From contig NZ_LBMK01000001.1 in NCBI RefSeq assembly GCF_001005295.1, forward strand, positions 760,382 through 824,381: a DNA stretch of 64,000 nucleotides, in the 5' to 3' direction. Below the pieces are notes generated by a model, which saw nothing but the letters and a program-made list of their open reading frames with translations, ran no database searches and was not told the origin of the DNA. The DNA comes from Streptomyces yangpuensis. Lineage in GTDB: Bacteria > Actinomycetota > Actinomycetes > Streptomycetales > Streptomycetaceae. Shown here piece after piece: positions 49,780 to 59,138 of this stretch. The position numbers were made by a program, and so were the translations under genes. Each line of letters opens with the position of its first letter. Within the stretch, counting starts at the first letter, position 1.

Positions 49780-51168
49780 CTACGACCGGCGGCGGACCGT
49801 GTAGGCGGTGCCGGCCGGGCGGGGGGATTCGCCCAGGTAGTCGTGGCCCCGCATCGCGCACCACGCCGGGATGTCCAGCCGGGCCACCTCGTCGTCCGAC
49901 AGGACGGTCACCGTGCCGCCCACCGGGACCCGGCCGATGGCGCGGGCCAGCTCGATCACCGGCTGGGGGCACCGCAGCCCGAGCGCGTCGAGTTCCAGGG
50001 ACTCCGTCACCGGCCCCGCCGCGGCCACCGCGGGCGGCTCCGACACGCCGAGCCGCTCCCGTACGCCCGCCACCGCACCCGGCAGCACCTCCAGGAACGC
50101 GTTGACGTCCTCGGCCGGGGTGCCCGGCGGCAGGGACACCCGTACGTTCCCCTCCGACAGCACGCCCATCGCCCGCAGCACGTGACTGGGGGTCAGCGTG
50201 GAGCTCGTGCAGGAGGAGCCGGAGGAGACCGAGAAGCCCGCCCGGTCCAGCTCGTGCAGCAGCGCCTCCCCGTCGACGTACAGACAGGAGAAGGTGACCA
50301 GGTGCGGCAGCCGCCGGTCCGCGTCGCCGACCACCTCCACGTCCGGGACCAGCCGCACCACCCGCCGCCGGATGCGGTCCACCAGGACCCGCAGCCGGGC
50401 CGCCTCCGCGTCCGCCTCGGCCCGTACGGCCCGCAAAGAGGCCGCCGCCGCCACGATCGCGGGAAGGTTGACGAAGCCGGGGGAGCGCCCCGACTCCCTT
50501 TCGTCCGCGGGGCCTTGGGGCGAGTAGCGGACCCCCTTGCGGACCGCGAGCAGGCCGACCCCGGGCGGGCCGCCCCATTTGTGCGCACTCGCCGCCAGGA
50601 CCGACCAGGCGCCCTCCACGGGACCCCAGGCCAGCGACTGCGCCGCGTCCACCAGCAGCGGCACCCCGGCCGCCCCGCAGACCTCGGCGACCTCGGCCAC
50701 CGGCTGGACCGTGCCCACCTCGTGGTTGGCCGACTGCAGACAGGCGAGGGCGGTCGCCGGGGTCAGCGCGTCGGCGTACCCGGCGGCGGACACCGCGCCC
50801 GACCGGTCCACCGGCACCTCGGACACGCTCCCGCCGCGCGCCTCGTGCGCCGCGGCCGAATGCAGTACAGAACTGTGTTCGACCGCTGATACGACCAGAT
50901 GCTCACCGACACGTCGCCGCCCGGCGAGGACGCCCGCGACGCCCGAGTGAACCGCGTGCGTCCCCGAAGGAGTGAACACGAGCTCGTCGGCGCGGCATCC
51001 CACCGCCTCGGCGGCGGCCTCCCGCGCCGCGTCCAGGAGCAGTCGCGCGCGCCTGCCCTCCCGGTACAGCCTGGCCGGATCGGCCCAGCCCTCGTCCAGG
51101 GAGGCCTGCAACGCCTGCCGGGCCACGGGGTGCAGGGGAGCGGCGGACGCGGTGTCGAAGTACGGCAT
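49780..51168 (-). CDS. cysteine desulfurase-like enzyme fused to a TusA-like domain
   Basis: A 462-residue fusion. Residues 1-370 are a NifS/IscS-type PLP enzyme: MPYFDTASAAPLHPVARQAL, VVSAVEHSSVLHSA, SANHEVGTVQP, LLVDAAQSLAWG and the PLP Lys in LAASAHKWGGPPGVG; the mobile-loop Cys is in SSGSSCTSSTL. The last ~80 residues are TusA/SirA-like with LELDALGLRCPQPVIELARAIG (persulfide Cys in RCPQP). Fusion would hand sulfur straight from desulfurase to carrier, for tRNA thiolation, molybdopterin or similar. It lies upstream of, and divergent from, ctaC. Confidence 0.93.
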   Translation of the reverse strand: MPYFDTASAAPLHPVARQALQASLDEGWADPARLYREGRRARLLLDAAREAAAEAVGCRADELVFTPSGTHAVHSGVAGVLAGRRRVGEHLVVSAVEHSSVLHSAAAHEARGGSVSEVPVDRSGAVSAAGYADALTPATALACLQSANHEVGTVQPVAEVAEVCGAAGVPLLVDAAQSLAWGPVEGAWSVLAASAHKWGGPPGVGLLAVRKGVRYSPQGPADERESGRSPGFVNLPAIVAAAASLRAVRAEADAEAARLRVLVDRIRRRVVRLVPDVEVVGDADRRLPHLVTFSCLYVDGEALLHELDRAGFSVSSGSSCTSSTLTPSHVLRAMGVLSEGNVRVSLPPGTPAEDVNAFLEVLPGAVAGVRERLGVSEPPAVAAAGPVTESLELDALGLRCPQPVIELARAIGRVPVGGTVTVLSDDEVARLDIPAWCAMRGHDYLGESPRPAGTAYTVRRRS

Positions 51169-51342
51169 CCGGCCACGCTAACGCCGACCCCCCGGCGTTC
51201 GAGGTCAGGGGGCGTCAGATGCGCCCCGGAGCCCGCCGTTCAGGGCTGTGTCCACGGTCCCCCGTACGGCGGATCCATCCCTTCGGGGGCAGTAGCGGCG
51301 CGTTGGGCACCCTCCCCGCGCGACCCCAAATAGCGTCCAGTA

Positions 51343-51371
51343 GGGTTTGGTCCGCATAAACATCCAAACCC
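51343..51371. promoter_or_regulatory. inverted repeat upstream of ctaC
   Basis: GGGTTTGG (51343-51350) and CCAAACCC (51364-51371), 13 bases apart, in the 283-base region between the desulfurase gene and ctaC. They may bind a regulator of the oxidase genes, or form a small hairpin in the ctaC leader. Nothing else stands out in this region. Confidence 0.4.
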
Positions 51372-51451
51372 CTGCCTGCGTCAGGGCCGGCGACCGACCC
51401 GAACACGGCCGCGGCCGGCCGCGCGGGCCGAGACTCTCGGGAAGGCGCTAC

Positions 51452-52426
51452 GTGAGTCCCTACGGCTCCGACCGCTCGCCGCGGCGCCCGATGCGGCGGA
51501 AGCTGCTGCAGGCGCTGACTGCGGGCGTGGTCCTGGCGACCGCCACTGGTTGCTCGTATACATGGAAAGACTTCCCCCGCCTCGGAATGCCGACTCCGGT
51601 AACCGAGGAGGCGCCGCGCATCCTCTCCCTGTGGCAGGGATCCTGGGCGGCCGCGCTCGTCACGGGCATCCTGGTGTGGGGCCTGATCATCTGGAGCGTC
51701 ATCTTCCACCGGCGCAGCCGGACGAAGATCGAGGTCCCGGCGCAGACCCGGTACAACATGCCCATCGAGGCGCTGTACACGGTGGTACCGCTCATCATCG
51801 TCTCGGTGCTCTTCTACTTCACCGCGCGTGACGAGTCGAAGCTCCTCGCCCTCACCCCGAAGCCGCCGCACACGATCAACGTGATCGGCTTCCAGTGGAG
51901 CTGGGGCTTCAACTACATCGAGAACGTCGACGGCGACGCGGCCACCCCGAAGGCGGGTGCGGTTCCCAAGGAGCTGGCCTCCATCCCGGACCGCTTCACC
52001 AAGGACTTCCCGGCGGGCGCCGAGGGCGTCTACGAGAAGGGCGTCCCGAGCGACCGCAACCCGCAGACGGGCAACCCGGGTCCGACCCTGGTCCTCCCCA
52101 AGGGTGAGAAGGTCCGCTTCATCCTGTCGTCCAACGACGTCATCCACTCCTTCTGGGTGGTCCCCTTCCTGTTCAAGCAGGACGTCATTCCGGGCCACAC
52201 CAACGTCTTCGAGGTCGTCCCCAGCCAAGAGGGCACCTTCATGGGCAAGTGCGCCGAGCTCTGCGGCGTCGACCACTCCCGGATGCTCTTCAACGTCAAG
52301 GTCGTCTCCCCCGAGGAGTACAAGACGTACCTGAAGGAGCTGGCGGAGAAGGGTCAGACCGGCTTCCTCCCCGCCGGTATCAAGCAGACCGACCCGGCCC
52401 GGAATGCGGAAGTGAACAAACTGTGA
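51452..52426 (+). CDS. ctaC: cytochrome c oxidase subunit II
   Basis: A 324-residue lipoprotein subunit of the aa3 oxidase. The signal is [20 protein letters not shown] with lipobox ATGCSYTW; two transmembrane helices follow ([22 protein letters not shown] and [19 protein letters not shown] in parts). The CuA site is [12 protein letters not shown] with the earlier His in [11 protein letters not shown]. Start GTG 51452 has GGGAAGG 7 bases upstream; the frame extends further but not with signal. A stop/start overlap (GTGA) couples it to ctaD. Confidence 0.96.
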   Translation: MSPYGSDRSPRRPMRRKLLQALTAGVVLATATGCSYTWKDFPRLGMPTPVTEEAPRILSLWQGSWAAALVTGILVWGLIIWSVIFHRRSRTKIEVPAQTRYNMPIEALYTVVPLIIVSVLFYFTARDESKLLALTPKPPHTINVIGFQWSWGFNYIENVDGDAATPKAGAVPKELASIPDRFTKDFPAGAEGVYEKGVPSDRNPQTGNPGPTLVLPKGEKVRFILSSNDVIHSFWVVPFLFKQDVIPGHTNVFEVVPSQEGTFMGKCAELCGVDHSRMLFNVKVVSPEEYKTYLKELAEKGQTGFLPAGIKQTDPARNAEVNKL

Positions 52427-54153
52427 GCATCCTCAACGAATCCCAGGGTGCCCCCGCAGCCGACTCGTACGAGAACGAGCTGCCGGTGCGGCGCAAGCAG
52501 CCGGGCAACGTGGTCGTGAAGTGGCTCACCACCACCGACCACAAGACCATCGGCACGATGTACCTGGTCACCTCGTTCGTGTTCTTCATCATCGGCGGTC
52601 TGCTGGCGCTCTTCATGCGTGCCGAGCTGGCCCGTCCGGGCACGCAGATCATGTCGAACGAGCAGTTCAACCAGGCGTTCACCATGCATGGCACGATCAT
52701 GCTGCTGATGTTCGCCACCCCGCTGTTCGCGGGCTTCGCCAACTGGATCATGCCGCTCCAGATCGGCGCGCCCGACGTGGCGTTCCCGCGGCTGAACATG
52801 TTCGCGTACTGGCTGTACCTCTTCGGCTCGACCATCGCGGTGGCCGGCTTCGTGACGCCGAACGGCGCCGCCGACTTCGGCTGGTTCGCCTACTCCCCGC
52901 TGTCGGACGCAGTCCGCTCGCCGGGCATCGGCGCCGACATGTGGATCATGGGTCTGGCCTTCTCCGGCTTCGGCACGATCCTCGGCTCGGTCAACTTCAT
53001 CACCACGATCATCTGCATGCGCGCTCCCGGCATGACGATGTTCCGCATGCCGATCTTCACCTGGAACGTGCTGCTGACCGGTGTCCTGGTCCTGCTCGCC
53101 TTCCCGGTCCTGGCCGCCGCGCTCTTCGCGCTGGAGTCCGACCGCAAGTTCGGCTCGCACATCTTCGACAGTGCCAACGGTGGAGCACTGCTCTGGCAGC
53201 ACCTCTTCTGGTTCTTCGGACACCCGGAGGTGTACATCATCGCGCTGCCGTTCTTCGGCATCGTCTCCGAGATCATCCCGGTCTTCTCGCGCAAGCCGAT
53301 GTTCGGTTACATCGGCCTGATCGCCGCGACGATCGCGATCGCCGGCCTCTCGGTGACCGTGTGGGCCCACCACATGTACGTCACCGGCGGTGTGCTGCTG
53401 CCGTTCTTCTCCTTCATGACCTTCCTGATCGCGGTACCGACCGGTGTGAAGTTCTTCAACTGGATCGGCACCATGTGGAAGGGCTCGCTGTCCTTCGAGA
53501 CCCCGATGCTCTGGACGATCGGCTTCCTGGTCACCTTCACCTTCGGTGGTCTGACCGGCGTCATCCTGGCCTCGCCCCCGATGGACTTCCACGTCTCCGA
53601 CTCGTACTTCGTCGTCGCCCACTTCCACTACGTCGTCTTCGGCACCGTGGTGTTCGCGATGTTCGCCGGCTTCCACTTCTGGTGGCCGAAGTTCACGGGC
53701 AAGATGCTGGACGAGCGCCTCGGCAAGATCACCTTCTGGACGCTGTTCATCGGCTTCCACGGCACCTTCCTGGTGCAGCACTGGCTGGGCGCCGAGGGCA
53801 TGCCGCGTCGTTACGCGGACTACCTCGCGGCCGACGGTTTCACCACGCTGAACACGATCTCCACGATCAGCTCCTTCGTGCTGGGCCTGTCGATGCTGCC
53901 GTTCATGTACAACGTGTGGAAGACGGCCAAGTACGGCAAGAAGATCGAGGTCGACGACCCGTGGGGCTACGGCCGTTCGCTCGAATGGGCGACGTCCTGC
54001 CCGCCGCCGCGGCACAACTTCCTCACCCTGCCGCGCATCCGTAGCGAGTCGCCCGCGTTCGACCTCCACCACCCGGAGATCGCCGCACTCGACCACCTCG
54101 AGGACCACGGCGCCAAGGCGGCCGTCACCGGTGGCAAGGAGGCCGGCAAGTGA
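52423..54153 (+). CDS. ctaD: cytochrome c oxidase subunit I
   Basis: A 576-residue, 12-helix heme-copper oxidase subunit. Ligands are visible: heme a His in [11 protein letters not shown], CuB His and the crosslinked Tyr in [15 protein letters not shown], CuB His pair in VWAHHMYV, and the two heme His in [10 protein letters not shown]. The C-terminal tail is hydrophilic and His-rich. GTG 52423 overlaps the ctaC stop. Reduces O2 to water in the supercomplex. Confidence 0.98.
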   Translation: MSILNESQGAPAADSYENELPVRRKQPGNVVVKWLTTTDHKTIGTMYLVTSFVFFIIGGLLALFMRAELARPGTQIMSNEQFNQAFTMHGTIMLLMFATPLFAGFANWIMPLQIGAPDVAFPRLNMFAYWLYLFGSTIAVAGFVTPNGAADFGWFAYSPLSDAVRSPGIGADMWIMGLAFSGFGTILGSVNFITTIICMRAPGMTMFRMPIFTWNVLLTGVLVLLAFPVLAAALFALESDRKFGSHIFDSANGGALLWQHLFWFFGHPEVYIIALPFFGIVSEIIPVFSRKPMFGYIGLIAATIAIAGLSVTVWAHHMYVTGGVLLPFFSFMTFLIAVPTGVKFFNWIGTMWKGSLSFETPMLWTIGFLVTFTFGGLTGVILASPPMDFHVSDSYFVVAHFHYVVFGTVVFAMFAGFHFWWPKFTGKMLDERLGKITFWTLFIGFHGTFLVQHWLGAEGMPRRYADYLAADGFTTLNTISTISSFVLGLSMLPFMYNVWKTAKYGKKIEVDDPWGYGRSLEWATSCPPPRHNFLTLPRIRSESPAFDLHHPEIAALDHLEDHGAKAAVTGGKEAGK

Positions 54154-54548
54154 AGATCCAGGGCAAGATGTTCCTCTGGCTCTCCTTCTTCATCCTGATC
54201 ATGGCCGTCGTGTACGGCGTGTGGTCGAAGGAGCCCGTCGGAACCACCGCGCTCTTCCTGGCCTTCGGCCTGAGCGTCATGATCGGCTACTACCTGGCCT
54301 TCACGGCCAAGCGCGTCGACGAGATGGCCCAGGACAACCTGGAGGCCGACGTCGCCGACGAGGCCGGCGAGCTGGGGTTCTTCTCCCCGCACAGCTGGCA
54401 GCCGCTCTCGCTGGGCATCGGTGGCGCGCTCGCCTTCATGGGCGTCATCTTCGGCTGGTGGCTCATGTACTTCTCGGCCCCGATCATCCTGATCGGCCTG
54501 TGGGGCTGGGTGTACGAGTACTACCGCGGTGAGAACGCCAACCAGTAG
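54150..54548 (+). CDS. ctaF: cytochrome c oxidase subunit IV (actinobacterial)
   Basis: A 132-residue, four-helix protein ([57 protein letters not shown] and [16 protein letters not shown]). This is the actinobacterial CtaF subunit. It overlaps ctaD (GTGA) and is followed by a hairpin. Confidence 0.95.
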   Translation: MKIQGKMFLWLSFFILIMAVVYGVWSKEPVGTTALFLAFGLSVMIGYYLAFTAKRVDEMAQDNLEADVADEAGELGFFSPHSWQPLSLGIGGALAFMGVIFGWWLMYFSAPIILIGLWGWVYEYYRGENANQ

Positions 54549-54586
54549 GACGCAAAGCACCGCGCGGCCCGGCCGCGCACCACGTG

Positions 54587-54620
54587 GGGCCCGGACACCT
54601 CTTCGGAGGAGTCCGGGCCC
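54587..54620 (+). terminator. hairpin after ctaCDF
   Basis: GGGCCCGGAC (54587-54596) with GTCCGGGCCC (54611-54620). Ends the ctaC-ctaD-ctaF transcript. Confidence 0.85.
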
Positions 54621-54676
54621 CTCGTTTGCAGTCACCCCGCGCGCCGTAATTGTCATATCTTCATAGCGTTGGCCCC

Positions 54677-55921
54677 ATGAAGCACTCACCGCGTCTTTGG
54701 ACGGTACTCAGCTGCTCCCTGCTGGTCGCGTCCCTCGGGGCCGGCGCCACCGCATGCGGGTCCGGCGACAACCCGCTGTCGGCCCGCCCGGTCGACGCGG
54801 GCGAGCAGGTCGCCTTCAACCAGACCGCAGGCAGCCGCCCCGTCGACCCCAACCGGCCCCTGGAGATCACCGCCAGGAACAAGGGCAGCCGGATCACCGA
54901 CGTGACGGTCGTGGACACCCACGGCCGCCGCCTGGCGGGCGAACTCAGCGCCAAGGGGGACCGGTGGCACAGCACCGTCCCCATGGCCGCAGGCGTCCGC
55001 TACACCGTCACCGTGAGCACCGAGGACCAGCGGGGCACCCCGGGCAGGCGCACGATGGCCTTCGACACCACCCCGTCCAAAGGCGTCCTGAAGGTCGAAT
55101 TCGGCCCGGAGGAGGGCAAGTACGGCGTCGGGCAGCCCCTCACCGCCGACCTCAACGAGCCCGTCAAGGACAAGGCGGCACGCGCCGTCGTCGAACGGGG
55201 CCTGGTCGTCGACGCCCCGGACGGGGTCGAAGGCGCCTGGCACTGGGTCGACGACAAGAAGCTGCACTACCGCCCGAAGGAGTACTGGCCCGCCAACACC
55301 ACCGTCTCCGTACGGAGCAACCTGGAGGGCATCAGGATCACCGACGACCTCCACGGGGCCGCCGCCAAGCCCCTGAAGCTGGAGATCGGCGACCGCGTCG
55401 AGGTCACCACCGACGCCTCCGCGCACTGGCTGACCTTCAAGCGCAACGGAGAAGTGATCAATTCCATCCCGGTCACCACCGGCAAGCCCGGGTTCTCCAC
55501 CCGGAACGGCATCAAGGTGGTGCTGGGCAAGCAGTACTACGTACAGATGCGCGGGGACACCGTCGGCATCGGCGGCAGCGAGTACTACAACCTGCCCGTC
55601 TACTACGCCACCCGCGTCACCTGGAGTGGTGAATACGTCCACGCCGCCCCGTGGTCCATCGGCTCCCACGGCTACGCCAACGTCAGCCACGGCTGCACCG
55701 GCATGAGCACCGGCAACGCCGCCTGGTTCTACGAGAACATCACCGAGGGCGACATCGTCCAGGTGATCAACAGCATCGGCGACGACATGGACATCTTCGG
55801 CAACGGGTTCGGGGACTGGAACATGGACTGGAAGGACTGGCGCGAAGGCAGCGCCCTCCTCAAGGGCACCCGGGAAGGCCGCAGTCACATCGACCAGGCG
55901 CGCCTGAGGCCCACGGTCTGA
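54677..55921 (+). CDS. L,D-transpeptidase lipoprotein with Ig-like domains
   Basis: A 414-residue exported protein. Signal peptide MKHSPRLWTVLSCSLLVASL leads to the lipobox ATACGSGD. Two Ig-like domains (residues ~50-250) precede the YkuD catalytic domain: GKPGFSTRNGIKVVLGKQ, then HAAPWSIGSHGYANVSHGCTGMS with catalytic His and Cys (SHGC). It forms 3-3 peptidoglycan cross-links, a major type in Streptomyces. No clear ribosome binding site stands before ATG 54677, so the message may be leaderless. It sits inside the respiratory locus. Confidence 0.93.
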   Translation: MKHSPRLWTVLSCSLLVASLGAGATACGSGDNPLSARPVDAGEQVAFNQTAGSRPVDPNRPLEITARNKGSRITDVTVVDTHGRRLAGELSAKGDRWHSTVPMAAGVRYTVTVSTEDQRGTPGRRTMAFDTTPSKGVLKVEFGPEEGKYGVGQPLTADLNEPVKDKAARAVVERGLVVDAPDGVEGAWHWVDDKKLHYRPKEYWPANTTVSVRSNLEGIRITDDLHGAAAKPLKLEIGDRVEVTTDASAHWLTFKRNGEVINSIPVTTGKPGFSTRNGIKVVLGKQYYVQMRGDTVGIGGSEYYNLPVYYATRVTWSGEYVHAAPWSIGSHGYANVSHGCTGMSTGNAAWFYENITEGDIVQVINSIGDDMDIFGNGFGDWNMDWKDWREGSALLKGTREGRSHIDQARLRPTV

Positions 55922-55928
55922 CCGGCCG

Positions 55929-55953
55929 GGCCCCCGGACGCGGTCCGGGGGCC
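55929..55953. terminator. hairpin between convergent genes
   Basis: GGCCCCCGGAC (55929-55939), loop GCG, GTCCGGGGGCC (55943-55953). Confidence 0.85.
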
Positions 55954-55972
55954 TTCCGGGCGTACGCGGGCG

Positions 55973-56377
55973 TCAGGCCGCCGAGGAGGACAGCCTCGCC
56001 CGCAGCAGGCCCGCCAGGGCGTCCGCGAACTCCACCGGGTCCACCGGAAGGGTCACCGCGGCGTCCGCGCGGCTCCACGTGGCCAGCCAGGCGTCCTGAG
56101 GGCGCCCCATCAGCAGCAGCACCGGGGGACACCGGAAGATCTCGTCCTTGATCTGCCGGCACACACCCATGCCCCCGGCCGGAACCGCCTCGCCGTCCAG
56201 CACGCACACGTCGATGCCGCCCGCGTCCAGCTCCGACAGGACAGCCGGCAGGGTCGCGCACTCCAGGAACTCCACCGGCGGCAGATCCGCGGCCAGGCGG
56301 CGGCCCGCCGCCAGCCTCACCTGCTCCCGGGTGCCCGCGTCGTCGCTGTAGACCAGAACCCGCGCAGTCGCCCGCAT
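55973..56377 (-). CDS. receiver-like (CheY-fold) protein
   Basis: A 134-residue single-domain protein starting MRATARVLVYSDDAGTREQV. The fold is receiver-like (VLVYSDD, DVCVLDGEAVPAGGMGV, VLLLMGRPQD, AVTLPVDPVEFADAL). The Asp in VCVLDG fits the phospho-acceptor place. The usual switch Thr/Ser and the Lys (a Pro-Val in LPVDP) are altered, so it may be a pseudo-receiver. It is convergent with the L,D-transpeptidase gene and divergent from ctaE. Target unknown. Confidence 0.8.
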   Translation of the reverse strand: MRATARVLVYSDDAGTREQVRLAAGRRLAADLPPVEFLECATLPAVLSELDAGGIDVCVLDGEAVPAGGMGVCRQIKDEIFRCPPVLLLMGRPQDAWLATWSRADAAVTLPVDPVEFADALAGLLRARLSSSAA

Positions 56378-56576
56378 TTCGATCCTCCACGTGTCCCATG
56401 AATCACGTTGATGTTGCGCGGGATGCTACTCCTCCCGCCGCCCTGTCAACATCGGTTCGGACATGTGCACGGGGCTGTTCGGAGGGGTCATCTGATGGGC
56501 CGTTCGGGCCTTGCACACGCCCCTGACACTCCGAACGGCACCCCCCGGGGTGAGGGCGGGATAAGCGACCGACATA

Positions 56577-57197
56577 ATGTCGGTCGTGGCGACAGCAACG
56601 ACAGTAGATACCGGGCACGCGCACCCGACGGTCAACCGGCCGAACCTCGTCAGCGTCGGAACCATCATCTGGTTGAGTTCCGAGCTGATGTTCTTCGCGG
56701 CCCTCTTCGCGATGTACTTCACCCTGCGATCCGTGACGGGTCCCGAGTACTGGACGGAACAGGCGAACACCCTGAACCTCCCGTTCTCGGCGACGAACAC
56801 GACGATCCTGGTTCTTTCCTCCCTCACCTGCCAGCTCGGCGTATTCGCCGCGGAGCGCGGTGACGTGAAGAAGCTCCGGACGTGGTTCATCATCACGTTC
56901 GTCATGGGTGCGATCTTCATTGGCGGCCAGGTGTTCGAGTACACCGAGCTGGTCAAGCACGAGGGCATGAGCCTCTCGTCCGGTCCGTACGGCTCGGTCT
57001 TCTACCTGACCACCGGCTTCCACGGTCTGCACGTGACGGGCGGTCTCATCGCCTTCCTGCTGGTCCTCGGCCGGACGTACGCGGCCAAGAGGTTCACCCA
57101 CGAACAGGCCACGTCGGCCATCGTCGTGTCCTACTACTGGCACTTCGTCGACGTCGTCTGGATCGGCCTCTTCGCGACGATCTACCTGATCAAGTAG
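56577..57197 (+). CDS. ctaE: cytochrome c oxidase subunit III
   Basis: A 206-residue, five-helix subunit III ([75 protein letters not shown] and [20 protein letters not shown]). ATG 56577 is near an in-frame GTG 56586, both lacking a strong ribosome binding site. It leads the ctaE-qcrCAB operon. Confidence 0.95.
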   Translation: MSVVATATTVDTGHAHPTVNRPNLVSVGTIIWLSSELMFFAALFAMYFTLRSVTGPEYWTEQANTLNLPFSATNTTILVLSSLTCQLGVFAAERGDVKKLRTWFIITFVMGAIFIGGQVFEYTELVKHEGMSLSSGPYGSVFYLTTGFHGLHVTGGLIAFLLVLGRTYAAKRFTHEQATSAIVVSYYWHFVDVVWIGLFATIYLIK

Positions 57198-57273
57198 CGA
57201 ACACGTCACCGGGCCCGACCCGGCACTCCATCCAGACACACCGACGCAGAAGATCCTGACACCGGGGTAATCC

Positions 57274-58083
57274 GTGAAAAAGCTCTCCGCACGACGACGC
57301 CATCCGCTGGCGGCGGTCGTCGTTCTACTCCTCGCGCTGGCGGCCACTGGGGGGCTGTACGCCGCCTTTGCTCCCGCGGGCAAGGCGCAGGCCGATGAAA
57401 CCGCCCAGTCCCTCGCCATCGAGGAGGGCAAGAAGCTCTACGCCGTGGGTTGCGCAAGCTGCCACGGAACCGGCGGTCAGGGTTCCTCTGACGGCCCGAG
57501 CCTGGTCGGCGTCGGCTCCGCGGCCGTCGACTTCCAGGTGAGCACGGGCCGCATGCCCGCCCAGCAGCCCGGCGCCCAGGTGCCGAAGAAGCCGGTCATC
57601 TACACCCAGGCGCAGATCGACCAGCTGGCCGCGTACATCGCCTCCCTCGGCGCCGGCCCGATCACGCCGACCGAGAAGCAGTACGACCCGGCGGACGCCG
57701 ACATCGCCAACGGTGGCGAGCTGTTCCGCAACAACTGCGCGCAGTGCCACAACTTCACCGGTGAAGGCGGCGCGCTGACCAACGGCAAGTACGCCCCCAA
57801 CCTTGAGGACGTCTCGCCGAAGCACATCTACGAGGCCATGCAGACCGGCCCGCAGAACATGCCCTCCTTCCCCGACAGCACCATGCCGGAGAAGCAGAAG
57901 AAGGACATCATCGCGTACCTCCAGAACGTGAACGGTGAGAAGTCGACCAACCCCGGTGGTCTCAAGCTCGGTGGCCTCGGCCCCGTCTCCGAGGGTCTGT
58001 TCGGCTGGATCTTCGCTCTGGGTGCGCTGATCGCTGTCGCCGTCTGGGTCGCGGCCCACACCGCTAAGGCCAAGAAGTCATGA
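57274..58083 (+). CDS. qcrC: diheme cytochrome c subunit of the bc1 complex (cytochrome cc)
   Basis: A 269-residue protein with an N-terminal membrane anchor (MKKLSARRRHPLAAVVVLLLAL), two c-type heme sites, CASCH and CAQCH, and a C-terminal helix (GWIFALGALIAVAVWVAAH). This diheme form replaces soluble cytochrome c in actinobacteria and passes electrons directly to CtaC. GTG 57274 is the start, 76 bases after ctaE. It overlaps qcrA by 4 bases. Confidence 0.97.
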   Translation: MKKLSARRRHPLAAVVVLLLALAATGGLYAAFAPAGKAQADETAQSLAIEEGKKLYAVGCASCHGTGGQGSSDGPSLVGVGSAAVDFQVSTGRMPAQQPGAQVPKKPVIYTQAQIDQLAAYIASLGAGPITPTEKQYDPADADIANGGELFRNNCAQCHNFTGEGGALTNGKYAPNLEDVSPKHIYEAMQTGPQNMPSFPDSTMPEKQKKDIIAYLQNVNGEKSTNPGGLKLGGLGPVSEGLFGWIFALGALIAVAVWVAAHTAKAKKS

Positions 58084-59138
58084 GTAGCCAAGAGATTCCC
58101 GAAGAGAAGCACCTGCCGAGCGAGCAGGGCGACGCCCACCACGGTGGCGTAGCAGTGGCGGACGACCCGTTCGCCGACCCGGGCCTGCCGGTCCACAAGC
58201 CGCGCATCCAGGACATCGACGAGCGTGCGGCGAAGCGTTCCGAGCGCACCGTCGCCATGCTGTTCACGCTGTCGATGCTGGCCACGATCGGCTTCATCGC
58301 CTCGTACGTGATCTTCCCGGTCGACAAGATCGTCTACATCTTCCCGCTCGGGAAGGTCAGCGCGCTCAACTTCGCCCTGGGTATGACGCTGGGCATCGCC
58401 CTCTTCTGCATCGGCGCGGGCGCGGTCCACTGGGCCCGCACCCTGATGTCCGACGTCGAGGTCGCCGACGACCGCCACGAGATCGCCGCTTCGCCGGAGG
58501 TCAAGGCGAAGGTCCTGCAGGACTTCGCCGACGGCGCCAACGAGTCCGGCATCGGCCGCCGTCCGCTGATCCGCAACACGATGCTCGGCGCGCTGGCCAT
58601 GCTGCCGCTCTCCGCCGTCGTGATCATGCGCGACCTGGGCCCGCTGCCCGAGGACAAGCTGCGCCACACCATGTGGGCCAAGGGCAAGCTGCTCATCAAC
58701 CAGAACACGATGGAGCCGCTGCGTCCCGAGGACGTGCTCGTCGGTTCGCTGACGTTCGCCATGCCCGAGGGCCTGGACGAGCACCAGCACGACTTCCAGA
58801 CGCAGATCGCCAAGGCCGCCCTGATGATCGTCCGCATTCAGCCGGAGGACATCAAGGACAAGCAGGAACTCGAGTGGTCCCACGACGGCATCGTGGCCTA
58901 CTCGAAGATCTGCACCCACGTCGGCTGCCCGATCAGCCTGTACGAGCAGCAGACGCACCACGTGCTCTGCCCGTGCCACCAGTCCACCTTCGACCTCTCC
59001 GACGGCGCCCGCGTCATCTTCGGCCCGGCCGGTCACGCGCTTCCGCAGCTGCGGATCGGCGTGAATGGTGACGGCTTCCTCGAAGCGCTCGGCGACTTCG
59101 AAGAGCCCGTCGGTCCTGCATTCTGGGAGCGCGGATGA
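58080..59138 (+). CDS. qcrA: Rieske iron-sulfur subunit of the bc1 complex
   Basis: A 352-residue protein. It has the long actinobacterial N-terminal region with three transmembrane helices (TVAMLFTLSMLATIGFIASYVI, LNFALGMTLGIALFCIGAGAV, MLGALAMLPLSAVVIM in parts) and a C-terminal Rieske domain with [2Fe-2S] boxes CTHVGCPI and CPCHQSTFDLSDG. ATG 58080 overlaps qcrC; ATGA overlap with qcrB. Confidence 0.97.
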   Translation: MSSQEIPEEKHLPSEQGDAHHGGVAVADDPFADPGLPVHKPRIQDIDERAAKRSERTVAMLFTLSMLATIGFIASYVIFPVDKIVYIFPLGKVSALNFALGMTLGIALFCIGAGAVHWARTLMSDVEVADDRHEIAASPEVKAKVLQDFADGANESGIGRRPLIRNTMLGALAMLPLSAVVIMRDLGPLPEDKLRHTMWAKGKLLINQNTMEPLRPEDVLVGSLTFAMPEGLDEHQHDFQTQIAKAALMIVRIQPEDIKDKQELEWSHDGIVAYSKICTHVGCPISLYEQQTHHVLCPCHQSTFDLSDGARVIFGPAGHALPQLRIGVNGDGFLEALGDFEEPVGPAFWERG

